Source of the DNA: JAVJST01 sp965229715
Lineage (GTDB): Bacteria; Pseudomonadota; Alphaproteobacteria; Rhodospirillales; Casp-alpha2
Reading direction: 5' to 3'
Assembly (NCBI GenBank): GCA_965229715.1
Contig: CBDDJL010000002.1
Location: 558,001 to 622,000, forward strand
Length of the DNA: 64,000 nucleotides
Below are positions 25,736 to 35,017 of the stretch, piece by piece. The position numbers and the translations under genes were made by a program. Numbering within the stretch: the first letter of the stretch is position 1; every line of letters starts with the position of its first letter. Under the pieces are notes generated by a model that worked only from the letters and a program-made list of their open reading frames with translations, made no database searches and was not told the DNA's origin.

Positions 25736-26083
25736 TCAGGACGCCGGGTCACCGGAGGCCGCAGCCATCGAGCGTATCAGTCCGGCTGTCGCCTTGTGGT
25801 TTTCGTCAAACGCCATACCGAAGAAGATATCGTCGACCCAGATGATGGTGCCCTCGAACGGGCCAAACCGAGGGACGTCGATCTTGGCTTCTGCGCCGGG
25901 ACCGGCGCCGGTTTCGCCGAGCTCCCGGACCTGGACCTTGGCGCCGTCGCCGGAGATATTGAGCAGCGTGGCTGCAAATTCAGCCTCGCCAAACGAAACC
26001 AGAATGTCGAGCATCAGCGGCACTCGCTCGGTGCGCCGCTGTTCTCTGCCGTCCGCAGGCGGCTCCAGTGGGTTTTCGTTCAT
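25736..26083 (-). CDS. PilZ domain protein
   Basis: A 115-residue single-domain PilZ protein, the commonest class of cyclic di-GMP receptors. The RxxxR motif is in EQRRTERVP and the second motif is LLNISGDGAKVQV, a close match to the D/NxSxxG element. The ATG at 26083 places the domain correctly; the longer frame adds unrelated residues. It follows the PAS_5 gene by 25 bases and precedes the FkbM gene, suggesting that second-messenger signalling bears on the methyltransferase genes. Ligand binding is expected from both motifs but unproved. Confidence 0.78.
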   Translation of the reverse strand: MNENPLEPPADGREQRRTERVPLMLDILVSFGEAEFAATLLNISGDGAKVQVRELGETGAGPGAEAKIDVPRFGPFEGTIIWVDDIFFGMAFDENHKATAGLIRSMAAASGDPAS

Positions 26084-26108
26084 GGCCGCATTCCTGAGTT
26101 CATTATGG

Positions 26109-26651
26109 TCAATATCCGACAGTTCTGGATAACAGCCGGACTCCGTAAAGCAATTGATCGATACCCGGTCCGGCACGTACCAACGGCAGACCGAGCACGT
26201 GATAGTCGCGCCCGGCATCGAACCGGATGGTCACGGGGCCGTAGGCGTGGCCGATGCAGGGGCTTTGCGCGGCCTTGCGATGAAACTCGATATCGGTCGG
26301 CGTGATGTGGCGCGCGTCCATTTCGGCGTCCGGCATCGCCGTCATGATCTTGCCCGTCAGGTCAAATTCGGAAATCTCGGCGATATTGGAACCCCAGAGC
26401 CGGACTCGAATTATCTCCGCGTCCGGACCGTCGAGATCGTAGACGGCAAGCCAACCCCACCATTCCTGTAGCTCCTGCAAATCGAAGTCTCGCCACCGAG
26501 GCAAGGCATTGCCCCGCCGCTTCGATCGCCACAGTTCGATCAGCGACGCGAAGGCCGGAAACACGCCGCTATCGACGTCGATGGGATGAAACTCGTAAAA
26601 CCAGTCATCGTCGCGTCGCCATAACACGGGCCGGACCCTAATCCACGTCAT
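26109..26651 (-). CDS. PAS_5-type sensory domain protein
   Basis: A 180-residue protein resembling the PAS_5 family of small alphaproteobacterial proteins with a lone PAS-like domain. Typical features are LPRWRDFDLQELQEWWGWLA followed by the VRLWGSNIAEISEFDLTGK strand region and a C-terminal DYHVLGLPLVRAG strand. Start overlaps the end of the 4Fe-4S gene by 14 bases, implying translational coupling and tying this signalling gene to formate dehydrogenase expression. Binding partner or cofactor is unknown. Confidence 0.68.
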   Translation of the reverse strand: MTWIRVRPVLWRRDDDWFYEFHPIDVDSGVFPAFASLIELWRSKRRGNALPRWRDFDLQELQEWWGWLAVYDLDGPDAEIIRVRLWGSNIAEISEFDLTGKIMTAMPDAEMDARHITPTDIEFHRKAAQSPCIGHAYGPVTIRFDAGRDYHVLGLPLVRAGPGIDQLLYGVRLLSRTVGY

Positions 26652-28653
26652 CGGCTGTCTTGGGCAGCGGGCGCGGTGCGCCGGCGAATGGATCGTCGGC
26701 GCTTTCGGCCAGGCTGACGACGCGGCAGTCCGCGCACATGCGAAGCCGGTTCAGAGCTTCGTCGTCGGCGAACATAGAATGGCCGGTCATCTTCGCGACC
26801 ACGGCCTCGATCGTCGATTTCGTCCCGAAGGGCTTGCCGCAGGCGACGCAGTTATACGGTTCCTCTTCCTTGATGGTCCGTTCGTTCCTGGCCTCGCCGG
26901 TGAAGTTCAGGCGGGTCCGGATGTCGATCGCGTCCTCCGGGCATGTGCGCGCGCAGATACCGCACTGAACGCAGGCGCTCTCGACGAACGACAGACGCGG
27001 GTATTCCGGATTGTCGCGAAGCGCATTGGCCGGGCATGCGCCGACGCACGAGAGGCAAAGCGTGCAGGCGTCAAGGTCGACATCGACGGTCCCGAACGGC
27101 GCGCCGTCGGGCAGCGCGATTTCATCGGGTGCGTCCGGCACCGCCGCGTGAAGCGAGGCGAGCGCGAGATCCAACAGACCGCGCTTGCGCCCGACCGGCT
27201 CGAACGGTTCGGGCGTCGGCGATTTCGTTTTCGACTTGCCGGCCGCCGCTTTTCGGAGATGGCGCGACAGCGCTTCCGGGTCCACTTCGTCAACGATTGT
27301 CGTCTTGCCATCCGCATAGCCCAGTTCCGCGAGGATGTGGTTCGAAAGCGCGACGACGTCTTCGAGCGCATCGAGTTCTCCGGCGTCGGCCGGGCCGATC
27401 AGGACGAATGACTGCTCGACCCCGAAAGTGCGGGCGGCGAGCAGGGTCTCGAGACTGACCTGCGTGGCGGCGTTGAGCGCGACCGGCACGACGTTCGCCG
27501 GCAGTCCGTCGAAGTGGCGGCCCATGGCGTCGATCATGTCCTCGCCGTGATCGGCGGAGTGGAACAGGAACATCAGGCGCTTGCCGCCGGCCTTCGCATA
27601 TGTCCGGGCAAGGGTCCGCATGCGCCTGAGCAGCGCTTCGGGCAGCGGCAGGGCGTAGCGCACCGCGCCGGTCGGGCAGATGGATGCGCAGTTGCCGCAT
27701 CCGGCGCAGATGTAGGGGTCGATCTCGACCTTTTCGCCGGCGGAGACAATGGCGCCCGTCGGACAATGGTCGATGCAGCGCGTGCAGCCGGTGATGCCGC
27801 TTCGAGCATGGGCACAGATCGCCGAGTCGTACTCGACGTAGCGCGGTTTCTCGAAGGTGCCGATCATGTCGGCGATCTCGAACACCGCCGTCATCACGGC
27901 CGCCGGATCGCCGGGATCGGGCCGGAAGTACCCGTCGCGTTTTTCGTGCGCGTTGAACAGGGGCGTGTCACCCCGCAAATCCAGTATGATGTCGCAAGCC
28001 GAGATGCTCTCCTCGGCCCCGTCGGGGCCCGGCGCAAGCGTGGCACGGGCGGTCGGATCGATGGCGGATGCGTTCTCGCATGCGACCTCGAAGGCGCCGA
28101 GATGGCCCGTCGCCGCAACCGCATCGACTGTAAAGACCGGCACGTCGGCGATGCGTGGCGGCATCATGCCGTCCCACCCGGTCAGCATCAGGGTGACGTC
28201 CATGCGGCCGGCGAGTCGGGTCGCGGCATCAAATGCGACGTCGCCGGCACCGATGACCAAGACCACACCTTCACTTTCCAGACTGACGCTCTTAGCGGCT
28301 TCGATGTCGAGCACGGCCTCAGCGATCAGTGCCGCCATTTTCGGCTGCGCCTTCTTGGCGTCTTTCGACCAACCGGCTTTTTCGCGGATGTTGACGAAGC
28401 GGAGATCGTCTTCCGATTCCATTTCGTCCGCCACGTCGACGAATAACGGCGCTTCCTGGGTGCAGCCGACGATGAGTTTCCCGATGCCGCCGAGCGCGCC
28501 CTCGAAGCGGTCAAGCTGATGGCGGCACAGCATCGTCGCCTCGTCTGGTAGCGACGATTTACCCACATCGAGAGTCTTGCGCAGCATCGCCGCGTCGAGC
28601 GGATTGCTGCCGCCGCAATCGCAGATCAGAATCCGGGGTTCCGGCTTCGCCAT
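26638..28653 (-). CDS. Multi-cluster 4Fe-4S protein of the formate dehydrogenase region
   Basis: A 671-residue soluble iron-sulfur protein often found with Fdh3-type formate dehydrogenase and DUF3305/DUF3306 genes. It has an N-terminal CDCGGSNP motif, a first ferredoxin pair (GCTRCIDHCPTGAI and CAGCGNCASICPTGAV), a second pair (CTLCLSCVGACPANAL and CVQCGICARTCPEDAI) and a C-terminal CVACGKPF and CADC pair. That suggests at least four [4Fe-4S] clusters, with a role in electron transfer or cofactor assembly for the dehydrogenase. It is divergent from DUF3305. The ATG at 28653 opens the conserved N-terminus. Confidence 0.8.
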   Translation of the reverse strand: MAKPEPRILICDCGGSNPLDAAMLRKTLDVGKSSLPDEATMLCRHQLDRFEGALGGIGKLIVGCTQEAPLFVDVADEMESEDDLRFVNIREKAGWSKDAKKAQPKMAALIAEAVLDIEAAKSVSLESEGVVLVIGAGDVAFDAATRLAGRMDVTLMLTGWDGMMPPRIADVPVFTVDAVAATGHLGAFEVACENASAIDPTARATLAPGPDGAEESISACDIILDLRGDTPLFNAHEKRDGYFRPDPGDPAAVMTAVFEIADMIGTFEKPRYVEYDSAICAHARSGITGCTRCIDHCPTGAIVSAGEKVEIDPYICAGCGNCASICPTGAVRYALPLPEALLRRMRTLARTYAKAGGKRLMFLFHSADHGEDMIDAMGRHFDGLPANVVPVALNAATQVSLETLLAARTFGVEQSFVLIGPADAGELDALEDVVALSNHILAELGYADGKTTIVDEVDPEALSRHLRKAAAGKSKTKSPTPEPFEPVGRKRGLLDLALASLHAAVPDAPDEIALPDGAPFGTVDVDLDACTLCLSCVGACPANALRDNPEYPRLSFVESACVQCGICARTCPEDAIDIRTRLNFTGEARNERTIKEEEPYNCVACGKPFGTKSTIEAVVAKMTGHSMFADDEALNRLRMCADCRVVSLAESADDPFAGAPRPLPKTADDVD

Positions 28654-28795
28654 ATCGGAGATGCTCCCTGTCCGCTTGATTTTGCGGTGTTGACCACCAC
28701 TTGGTTTCGCTTTCATTACTATTCAACTGGACGCCCCGACAAGTCACACCATGTAAAGAACAAGAAGAGGTCGTGATCGGGGAGGGGAGATATCG

Positions 28796-29365
28796 ATGGC
28801 GAATGCCGGCGAAGACACTGCCGAGAAGATGCGCGAAGCCGCGCACGAGAGCCTGCCTGTCGGCGTGGTTCTCGAGCGTCGCGAGATCGACAATCCGTGG
28901 CAGGATTACGAATGGCGCGCGGTCGGGGTGGCCGACGGTATCGTCGCCGAAACGGTCGAGAGCGACGATAGTTTCTGGCGCATGCTCGAGTCGGGCGATG
29001 ACTGGACCCGTTTTCTGGTTCAGGGTTTCCGGATCGACCTCTATTCCGGCGAGACGGACGGCTACACGGTCAATCTCGCGCAACCCGCGCCAGCGGTTTA
29101 CGTCGTGCTGCGGCCGGGCGAGGAGCGCGAGGACCACGACGTCGAACCGTTCGCCGTGACGGTCTGCCCCTACGAGGCCATGGGGTATGCAGAGAGCGGC
29201 GATGAACAGGTCGATAGCGTTGTCATGCCCACCGACGTGCGGACATGGGTCGAGGCGTTCGTTGAGCGGTATCACATCGAACGGCCATTCAAGAAACGCA
29301 AGCGCGACAAGAAGACGCCGGGTGGCCCGTCGAACTCGCGTCCACGCGGACGGTACGACGTATGA
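28796..29365 (+). CDS. DUF3305 domain protein
   Basis: A 189-residue soluble protein of the DUF3305 family, found almost only in formate dehydrogenase clusters. The core is VGVVLERREIDNPWQDYEWR with downstream FRIDLYSGETDGYTVNL. A basic tail (KKRKRDKKTPGG) ends the protein. GGAGGGGAG lies ahead of ATG. Its ATGA overlap with DUF3306 shows co-translation. The family is thought to help maturation of the dehydrogenase, but the mechanism is not known. Confidence 0.85.
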   Translation: MANAGEDTAEKMREAAHESLPVGVVLERREIDNPWQDYEWRAVGVADGIVAETVESDDSFWRMLESGDDWTRFLVQGFRIDLYSGETDGYTVNLAQPAPAVYVVLRPGEEREDHDVEPFAVTVCPYEAMGYAESGDEQVDSVVMPTDVRTWVEAFVERYHIERPFKKRKRDKKTPGGPSNSRPRGRYDV

Positions 29366-29982
29366 GCGACCCGAACGACAACGGCATGTTCTCCCGGTGG
29401 TCACGGCGAAAGGCGAAAGCGAAGAAGGGCGGCAGGCGCGGCAGCGCAGCGCCGGTTGCAACCGAGGATCGCGGAACGGCTGAGTCGGTGGCGGTCGAAC
29501 CGGGCCCAGCCGGGTCGCCCGAAGTGGCGAATATTGTCACGACCGATGAGGCGACCAAGCCCGTCGATGCGGAAGAGGTCATCGCACCGGAAGATTTGCC
29601 GGATATCGAAACGCTGACGAATGAATCCGATTTCACCCCATTTCTGCGGAAGGGCGTGCCGGAAGAGCTCGCCAAGGCGGCGCTCCGGAAACTGTGGCTT
29701 AGCGACCCGGTGTTCGCCAATCTCGACGGCATGAACGATTACGACGAGAACTTCCGCAGGATCGACCGACTGATTGGCCTTGCCGATACCAACTATAAGG
29801 TTGGCAAGGGCTTCCTGAAGGATGAGGGCGAAGACACCGCCGAGGCCGGTGAAAAAACCGTTGGCGCAGATGAAGATGAGATGGGCGATATTGTCGAGAA
29901 CGACGTGGGCGATGAAGCGGCAGACACGATCGTTGAAACCGATGAAAATGCCTCGCGGGATACCGATTCTGAACTCGGATGA
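29362..29982 (+). CDS. DUF3306 domain protein
   Basis: A 206-residue protein of the DUF3306 family, the usual partner of DUF3305 in Fdh3-type clusters. The conserved part is FSRWSRRKAKAKKGG at the N-terminus and the central LRKGVPEELAKAALRKLWLS with DPVFANLDGMNDYDENF. The C-terminal 60 residues are strongly acidic and low complexity, an extension less typical of the family. It overlaps DUF3305 by four bases. A role in FdhA assembly or delivery is inferred from constant neighbourhood only. Confidence 0.85.
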   Translation: MSDPNDNGMFSRWSRRKAKAKKGGRRGSAAPVATEDRGTAESVAVEPGPAGSPEVANIVTTDEATKPVDAEEVIAPEDLPDIETLTNESDFTPFLRKGVPEELAKAALRKLWLSDPVFANLDGMNDYDENFRRIDRLIGLADTNYKVGKGFLKDEGEDTAEAGEKTVGADEDEMGDIVENDVGDEAADTIVETDENASRDTDSELG

Positions 29983-30139
29983 TATTGAAATGAAAAGACT
30001 TTCGTCGATAACGTCGATCTGTGGCGTGTGGTACGCCAGAAATCCTTCACAAGGCCGGCGAATCAGCGTACGATTGATCTAATAACCTCAACAGGGTGGT
30101 CGTTTTCCGGGTCGGGGGGACCGGCAAAACGCGGGAAAA

Positions 30140-30787
30140 ATGACAAGCGACCCCGCTCTTCAAAGCCAGGATGCGACCGAGACCGCATCCGCTGAAATCG
30201 AAATCAGCGAAGCCGAGCGCGCGCGCGCCGGGTTCTATGCCCTTCTGGCGCGCCTGCTGTCAGCGCCGCCCGACAGAGAGTTGCTCGGGCAGATTGGCGA
30301 CATCGAGGGCGACGAAAGCGTCATCGGCGAAGCGCTTGCGCGGCTCGCGAAATTGGCTCGCGCGACCGATGAAGAGGCTGCGGGAGACGAATTCTCTTTA
30401 CTGTTTTATGGTAAGGGCGAGGGTGGCGAAGTGCTGCCCTACGCGTCCTATTACCGGACCGGCGTGCTGAACGACAAGCCGCTGGCGGACCTGCGTAGCG
30501 ATATGGCCGAACTCGGCATCCAGCGCGGGGATCTGAACAAGGAACCGGAAGACCACATCGCCTTCGTTCTGGAGATGATGCACGGGCTGATTACCGGCGC
30601 GTTCGGCGCCGGAGCGGTCGATGTCGACCGCCAGACCCGGTTCTACAATGAACATCTCGCCCCCTGGGCGATCGACTTTTTTGAGGATTTGGAAGCTGCC
30701 AAATCGGCGACGCTGTTCGCCGCGGTGGCTGGCCTTGGCCGTGTGTTTCTGGAAATCGAACAGGACGCATTCCGAATGGCGGCCTGA
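30140..30787 (+). CDS. TorD-family chaperone for the formate dehydrogenase
   Basis: A 215-residue helical protein of the TorD/DmsD chaperone family, which binds Tat signal peptides and the apoenzymes of molybdenum reductases and dehydrogenases. Marks are ERARAGFYALLARLLSAPPD at the N-terminus, LLFYGKGEGGEVLPYASYYR and the EPEDHIAFVLEMMHGLI motif characteristic of the family. It lies between DUF3306 and the small Tat gene. Its client is expected to be FdhA. A 157-base gap with no clear feature precedes it. Confidence 0.85.
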   Translation: MTSDPALQSQDATETASAEIEISEAERARAGFYALLARLLSAPPDRELLGQIGDIEGDESVIGEALARLAKLARATDEEAAGDEFSLLFYGKGEGGEVLPYASYYRTGVLNDKPLADLRSDMAELGIQRGDLNKEPEDHIAFVLEMMHGLITGAFGAGAVDVDRQTRFYNEHLAPWAIDFFEDLEAAKSATLFAAVAGLGRVFLEIEQDAFRMAA

Positions 30788-30794
30788 TGCCGCA

Positions 30795-30823
30795 AAGCCG
30801 TGGTTGCGCGACGCCCACGGCTT
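30795..30823 (+). other. Intercistronic 9-bp hairpin
   Basis: AAGCCGTGG and CCACGGCTT form a perfect nine-pair stem around an 11-base loop, just after the TorD stop. No T-run follows, so it is not a standard terminator. It may process or stabilise the mRNA, separating torD from the structural genes. Confidence 0.45.
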
Positions 30824-30847
30824 GGATGATGGAGTAGGAGAGGCTCA

Positions 30848-31048
30848 ATGAAAGGCGATAAAGAGACGCCAAACATGGCCCGAAGGGACCTTTTGAGGAA
30901 GGCGGGGTTGGCAGCGGGTGCTGCCGGCGTGGCCGCCGTCGCTGCCAGCAGCGACGCCGAAGCCGCGGTAGCAGAGGATGCGACGGCATCTGCCGGCTAC
31001 AGGGAGACCGAGCACGTTCAGACGTATTACGAACTGGCAAAGTTCTGA
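30848..31048 (+). CDS. Small Tat-signal protein of the formate dehydrogenase cluster (FdhX-like)
   Basis: A 66-residue protein with a twin-arginine signal (ARRDLLRKAGLAAGAAG) followed by an Ala-rich segment and a short mature tail ending HVQTYYELAKF. Such tiny proteins commonly stand just before fdhA in Fdh3-type clusters. AGGAG lies eight bases ahead of ATG. The mature part would be only about 25-30 residues, which suggests a structural peptide or an assembly factor of the exported enzyme. Its function is not known. Confidence 0.75.
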   Translation: MKGDKETPNMARRDLLRKAGLAAGAAGVAAVAASSDAEAAVAEDATASAGYRETEHVQTYYELAKF

Positions 31049-31117
31049 TCTGAACGCGTTCCATTGCCCGACCGGTTTCTAGAATCGGGAGGGCGCTAGC
31101 ATGAAGGGGAGAACCTG

Positions 31118-34013
31118 ATGCTAACCAAGAAAACCAGCGGGGTTGCGCGACGCCCCCGACTGAAGAACGCATTGACCTCGGTGGTCGGTGCAACCATGGA
31201 CCGCCGGGGTTTCCTGGCGCGTTCAGGCATGTTGGCCGGTGGTGCGGCGCTCGCGAGCGTGGCCCCGGCAGGTGTCGTTAAGAAAGCGCAGGCTCAGACC
31301 GCGGCAGCCGCGAACGTGACCAAGGTAAAGTCCGTTTGCACGCACTGCTCGGTCGGTTGCACGGTCATCGCTGAAGTTGAAAACGGCGTTTGGACGGGCC
31401 AGGAGCCTGGCTTCGAGAGCCCGATCAACCTCGGCGCGCATTGCGCCAAGGGCGCATCTGTGCGCCATCACGCGCACGGCGACCGGCGGCTGAAGTATCC
31501 GATGAAACTCGAGGGCGGCAAATGGAAGAAGGTCTCGTGGGAGACCGCCGTCAACGAAATCGGCGACAAGATGCTGTCGATCCGCGAGGCGTCCGGACCG
31601 GATTCGGTCTACTGGCTCGGCTCGGCGAAGTTCAACAACGAACAGGCCTATCTGTTCCGTAAGTTCTATGCCTTCTGGGGCTCGAACAACGGTGACCACC
31701 AGGCCCGTATCTGCCACTCCACCACAGTGGCCGGTGTGGCGAACACCTGGGGTTACGGTGCGATGACGAACTCGTATAACGACATGCATAACAGTCGTGC
31801 GATGTTCCTCATCGGCTCGAACCCGGCCGAAGCGCATCCGGTCGCAGTGCAGCACATCCTGAAGGCCAAGGAGCAGAACAACTCGGCGTTGATCGTCTGC
31901 GATCCGCGGTTCACGCGTACGGCGGCGCACGCCGACGAGTACGTGCGGTTCCGACCGGGTACCGACGTCGCGTTGATCTGGGGTCTTCTCTGGCACATCT
32001 TCGAGAACAGCTGGGAAGACAAGGAGTTCATCCGTCAGCGCGTCTGGGGACTCGATCAGATCAAGACCGAGGTCAGGAAGTGGACGCCGGAAGAAACCGA
32101 GCGCGTTACCGGTGTGCCCGGCTCACAGCTTCGCCGCGTTGCCCACACCATGGCGAACAACCGTCCGGGCACCATTGTCTGGTGCATGGGCGGTACCCAG
32201 CACACCAACGGCAACAACAACACCCGGGCCTACTGCATCCTGCAGTTGGCGCTCGGCAACATGGGTGTTGCCGGCGGCGGTGCGAACATCTTCCGTGGCC
32301 ATGACAACGTGCAGGGCGCGACGGACATGTGCGTCCTATCGCACTCGTTGCCCGGTTACTACGGTCTCAAGACCGGTTCTTGGAAGCAGTCTCAAGACCG
32401 GTTCTTGGAAGCACTGGGCACGGGTCTGGGATGTCGATTACGACTACCTGCTCGGCCGTTTCGCTTCCAAAGACCTGATGGAGTCCAAGGGTATCCCGGT
32501 CAGTCGCTGGATTGATGGCGTTCTCGAAGACAAGAACAACATCGACCAGCCGGAAAACGTCCAGGCCATGGTGCTCTGGGGCCATGCGGTCAACTCGCAG
32601 ACCCGTCTGCCGGAAATGAAGAAGGCGATGGAGAAGCTGGATCTGATGGTTGTCATCGATCCGGTGCCGACGTTCGCCTCGGTCATTCCCGACCGCGACG
32701 ACGGCGTCTACGTGTTGCCGGCGTGCACACAGTTCGAGACCTACGGCTCGGTAACCGCGTCCAACCGGTCATTGCAGTGGCGTGACAAAGTGGTCGACCC
32801 GATCTTCGAATCGAAGTCGGACCAGGAGATCATGTACCTGCTGGCCACGAAGCTCGGCTTCGCGGACGAGATGTTCAAGAACATCTCGGTCAACGAAAAC
32901 GAACCGCTGATCGAGGACATCACCCGTGAGTTCAATAAGGGAATGTGGACCATTGGTTACACCGGCCAGTCGCCGGAACGCCTGCGGCTTCACATGGCGA
33001 ACCAGTCGACTTTCGACAAGACCTCGCTGCAAGCCGTGGGCGGTCCCGCCGACGGCGAGTACTACGGTCTGCCGTGGCCGTGCTGGGGGACTGCCGAAAT
33101 GGGGCATCCCGGTACGCCGCTGCTCTACGACTCCAACAAGCCGGTGTCGCAGGGCGGCCTGACCTTCAGGGCGCGCTTCGGTGTCGAAAAGGACGGTGAG
33201 AACCTGCTTGCCGAGGGTTCGTACTCGGTTGGTTCGGAGCTCAAGGACGGATACCCCGAGTTCACGATGGCGATGCTCAAGAAGCTGGGATGGGACAAGG
33301 ATCTCACCGCGGACGAACGGGCAACGATCGAGAAGATCGCAGGCGACAAGACCAACTGGAAGACCGATCTCTCGGGCGGTATCCAGCGCGTCGCGATCAA
33401 GCACGAATGTGCGCCGTTCGGCAACGCCAAGGCGCGGACCGTGGTCTGGACCTTCCCGGATCCGGTGCCGCTTCATCGCGAACCGCTCTACACCCCGCGC
33501 CGCGATCTTCTTCCGGAATACGAAACGTATGACGACAAGCAGGCCTACCGTCTGCCGACTCTCTACGCGTCGATCCAGAAGAACGACTACTCCAAGGACT
33601 TCCCGATCATTCTCACGTCGGGTCGTCTCGTGGAGTACGAGGGCGGCGGTGACGAGTCCCGTGCCAACCCGTGGCTCGCCGAGTTGCAGCAGGAGATGTT
33701 CTGCGAAATCAACACGCGCGACGCCAATAACCTCGGCATCACCGATGGCGCCTCCGTCTGGGTTCACAGCCCGGAAGGTGGCAAGGTGCTTGTCGCGGCC
33801 CTGATTACGGAACGTGTGGCGCCCGGCGTGGCGTTCATGCCGTTCCACTTCGGTGGCCATTGGCAGGGTGAAAGCCTCCGGCACAAGTATCCGGAAGGGG
33901 CCGATCCATACGTGTTGGGCGAAGCGTCCAATATGTGCGGTACCTACGGCTACGACTCCGTAACCCAGATGCAGGAATCGAAGACTACCCTGTGTCGCAT
34001 TGAAGCAGCCTAA
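31118..34013 (+). pseudogene. fdhA: Formate dehydrogenase alpha subunit FdhA, frameshifted
   Basis: The molybdenum/tungsten catalytic subunit, which oxidises formate to CO2 in the periplasm. Residues 27-38 hold a Tat motif (MDRRGFLARSGM). Cys74, Cys77, Cys81 and Cys109 bind a [4Fe-4S] cluster, and Cys199 in ARICHSTTVAG replaces the selenocysteine of E. coli enzymes. A 25-bp tandem duplication at 32365-32414 shifts the frame, so translation stops at 32515. The other frame is intact from about 32390 to 34013. Removing one copy gives YYGLKTGSWKHWARVWDVDY across the joint and a full 956-residue protein. Either a mutation or an assembly error; coding quality on both sides is excellent. Confidence 0.88.
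32365..32414 (+). repeat. 25-bp tandem duplication inside fdhA
   Basis: Two consecutive 25-base units, each starting TCTCAAGACCGG, agree at the first 24 positions and differ only at the last (G then C). The unit has self-complementary parts (GGTCT/AGACC around CA). One extra unit adds 25 bases and causes the +1 shift in fdhA. Confidence 0.97.
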
Positions 34014-34031
34014 GGCTAGGGAGAGATAGAA

Positions 34032-34628
34032 ATGGCTAGAATGCGTTTTCTCTGCGACGCCGAGCGCTGCATCGAATGCAACGCCTGCGTCACTGCGTGT
34101 AAGAACGAGAACGAGGTTCCTTGGGGAATTAACCGTCGGCGCGTCGTCACCATCAGTGACGGCAAGCCCGGCGAGCGCTCGATCTCGGTCGCGTGCATGC
34201 ATTGCTCGGATGCGCCGTGTATCGCGGTGTGCCCGGTCGACTGCATCTACCAGACCGAGGAAGGCGTGGTTCTTCACTCAAAGGATCTCTGCATCGGCTG
34301 CGGTTATTGCTTCTTCGCGTGTCCGTTCGGCGCGCCGCAGTATCCGCAGGCCGGCAACTACGGCAGCCGGGGCAAGATGGACAAGTGCACCTTCTGCGCT
34401 GGCGGGCCCGAGGAAGATACGTCCGCGGCCGAATTCCAGAAATACGGTCGGAACCGTATCGCCGAGGGCAAGCTGCCGATTTGCGCAGAGATGTGCTCCA
34501 CCAAGGCGCTCCTTGCCGGTGATGGCGACATGGTCTCGAACATCTATCGGGAACGTGTCGTGGCGCGCGGCTTCGGTTCGGGCGCCTGGGGCTGGGGTAC
34601 GGCTTACGACCTCAAGTCAGGAAGCTGA
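34032..34628 (+). CDS. fdhB: Formate dehydrogenase beta subunit, 4Fe-4S
   Basis: A 198-residue iron-sulfur subunit passing electrons from FdhA to the membrane cytochrome. It has four cysteine groups typical of the DmsB/FdhB type: CDAERCIECNACVTACKNE, CMHCSDAPCIAVCPVDC, CIGCGYCFFACPFGAP and the CTFCAGG with CAEMC pair. Together these would bind four [4Fe-4S] clusters. It has no signal peptide and would be exported with FdhA by the Tat route. It starts 18 bases after the fdhA stop and is intact. Confidence 0.92.
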   Translation: MARMRFLCDAERCIECNACVTACKNENEVPWGINRRRVVTISDGKPGERSISVACMHCSDAPCIAVCPVDCIYQTEEGVVLHSKDLCIGCGYCFFACPFGAPQYPQAGNYGSRGKMDKCTFCAGGPEEDTSAAEFQKYGRNRIAEGKLPICAEMCSTKALLAGDGDMVSNIYRERVVARGFGSGAWGWGTAYDLKSGS

Positions 34629-34720
34629 CGACAGAAGCGGACACGTCGGTGGGATCGGCACGGTTTTCGCGCCGGTCCCGCAGGCGCGCCCGAACGGAAT
34701 TGAATACACGAGGAACAGCC

Positions 34721-34978
34721 ATGCCGCGCCAATTCAGCCGCAAAACCCTGGTCATGACGTTCTTGATCGCTGGTACGCTGACGCTCGGCGCCTGCCGCGA
34801 AGAAGAGCAGGACCGGTTCATCATGTATGAACCCGGCGTCTACAAGGGAAAGAAAGATACACCGATCAGTGAGGCGCAAGCGACGGAACTGCGCAACAGG
34901 ACAGCGCAGCAGCTCGGTGTGACACTCGGCACAGGGGCGGCCGGTATGATGACGGGCGACATTCGCCCACCTGAGTAA
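34721..34978 (+). CDS. Small lipoprotein within the formate dehydrogenase operon
   Basis: An 85-residue predicted lipoprotein. The N-terminus MPRQFSRKTLVMTFLIAGT is a signal peptide ending in a lipobox LTLGAC, with the lipid-modified Cys about residue 25. The mature part (REEEQDRFIMYEPGVYKGKK) is short and has no known domain. AGGAA precedes ATG at 34721. It lies between fdhB and fdhC, so is likely co-expressed with the enzyme. It may anchor or assist the periplasmic complex; this is inference. Confidence 0.75.
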   Translation: MPRQFSRKTLVMTFLIAGTLTLGACREEEQDRFIMYEPGVYKGKKDTPISEAQATELRNRTAQQLGVTLGTGAAGMMTGDIRPPE

Positions 34979-35017
34979 CACGAGCTTGGCTCGCACGGGA
35001 CAACGGGGAGAGGTTCG

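Noticed and set aside
31049..31117. CCCGA/TCGGG stem before fdhA as a regulator
   Set aside because: Only five pairs over a 13-base loop, so too weak to claim.
32390..32520. Programmed ribosomal frameshift in fdhA
   Set aside because: There is no slippery heptamer with downstream structure, and the exact 25-base duplication fully accounts for the shift.
32769..34277. Minus-strand open frame of 502 codons over fdhA and fdhB
   Set aside because: It is antisense to well-identified genes, has no ribosome site or recognised domain, and arises from high GC third positions.
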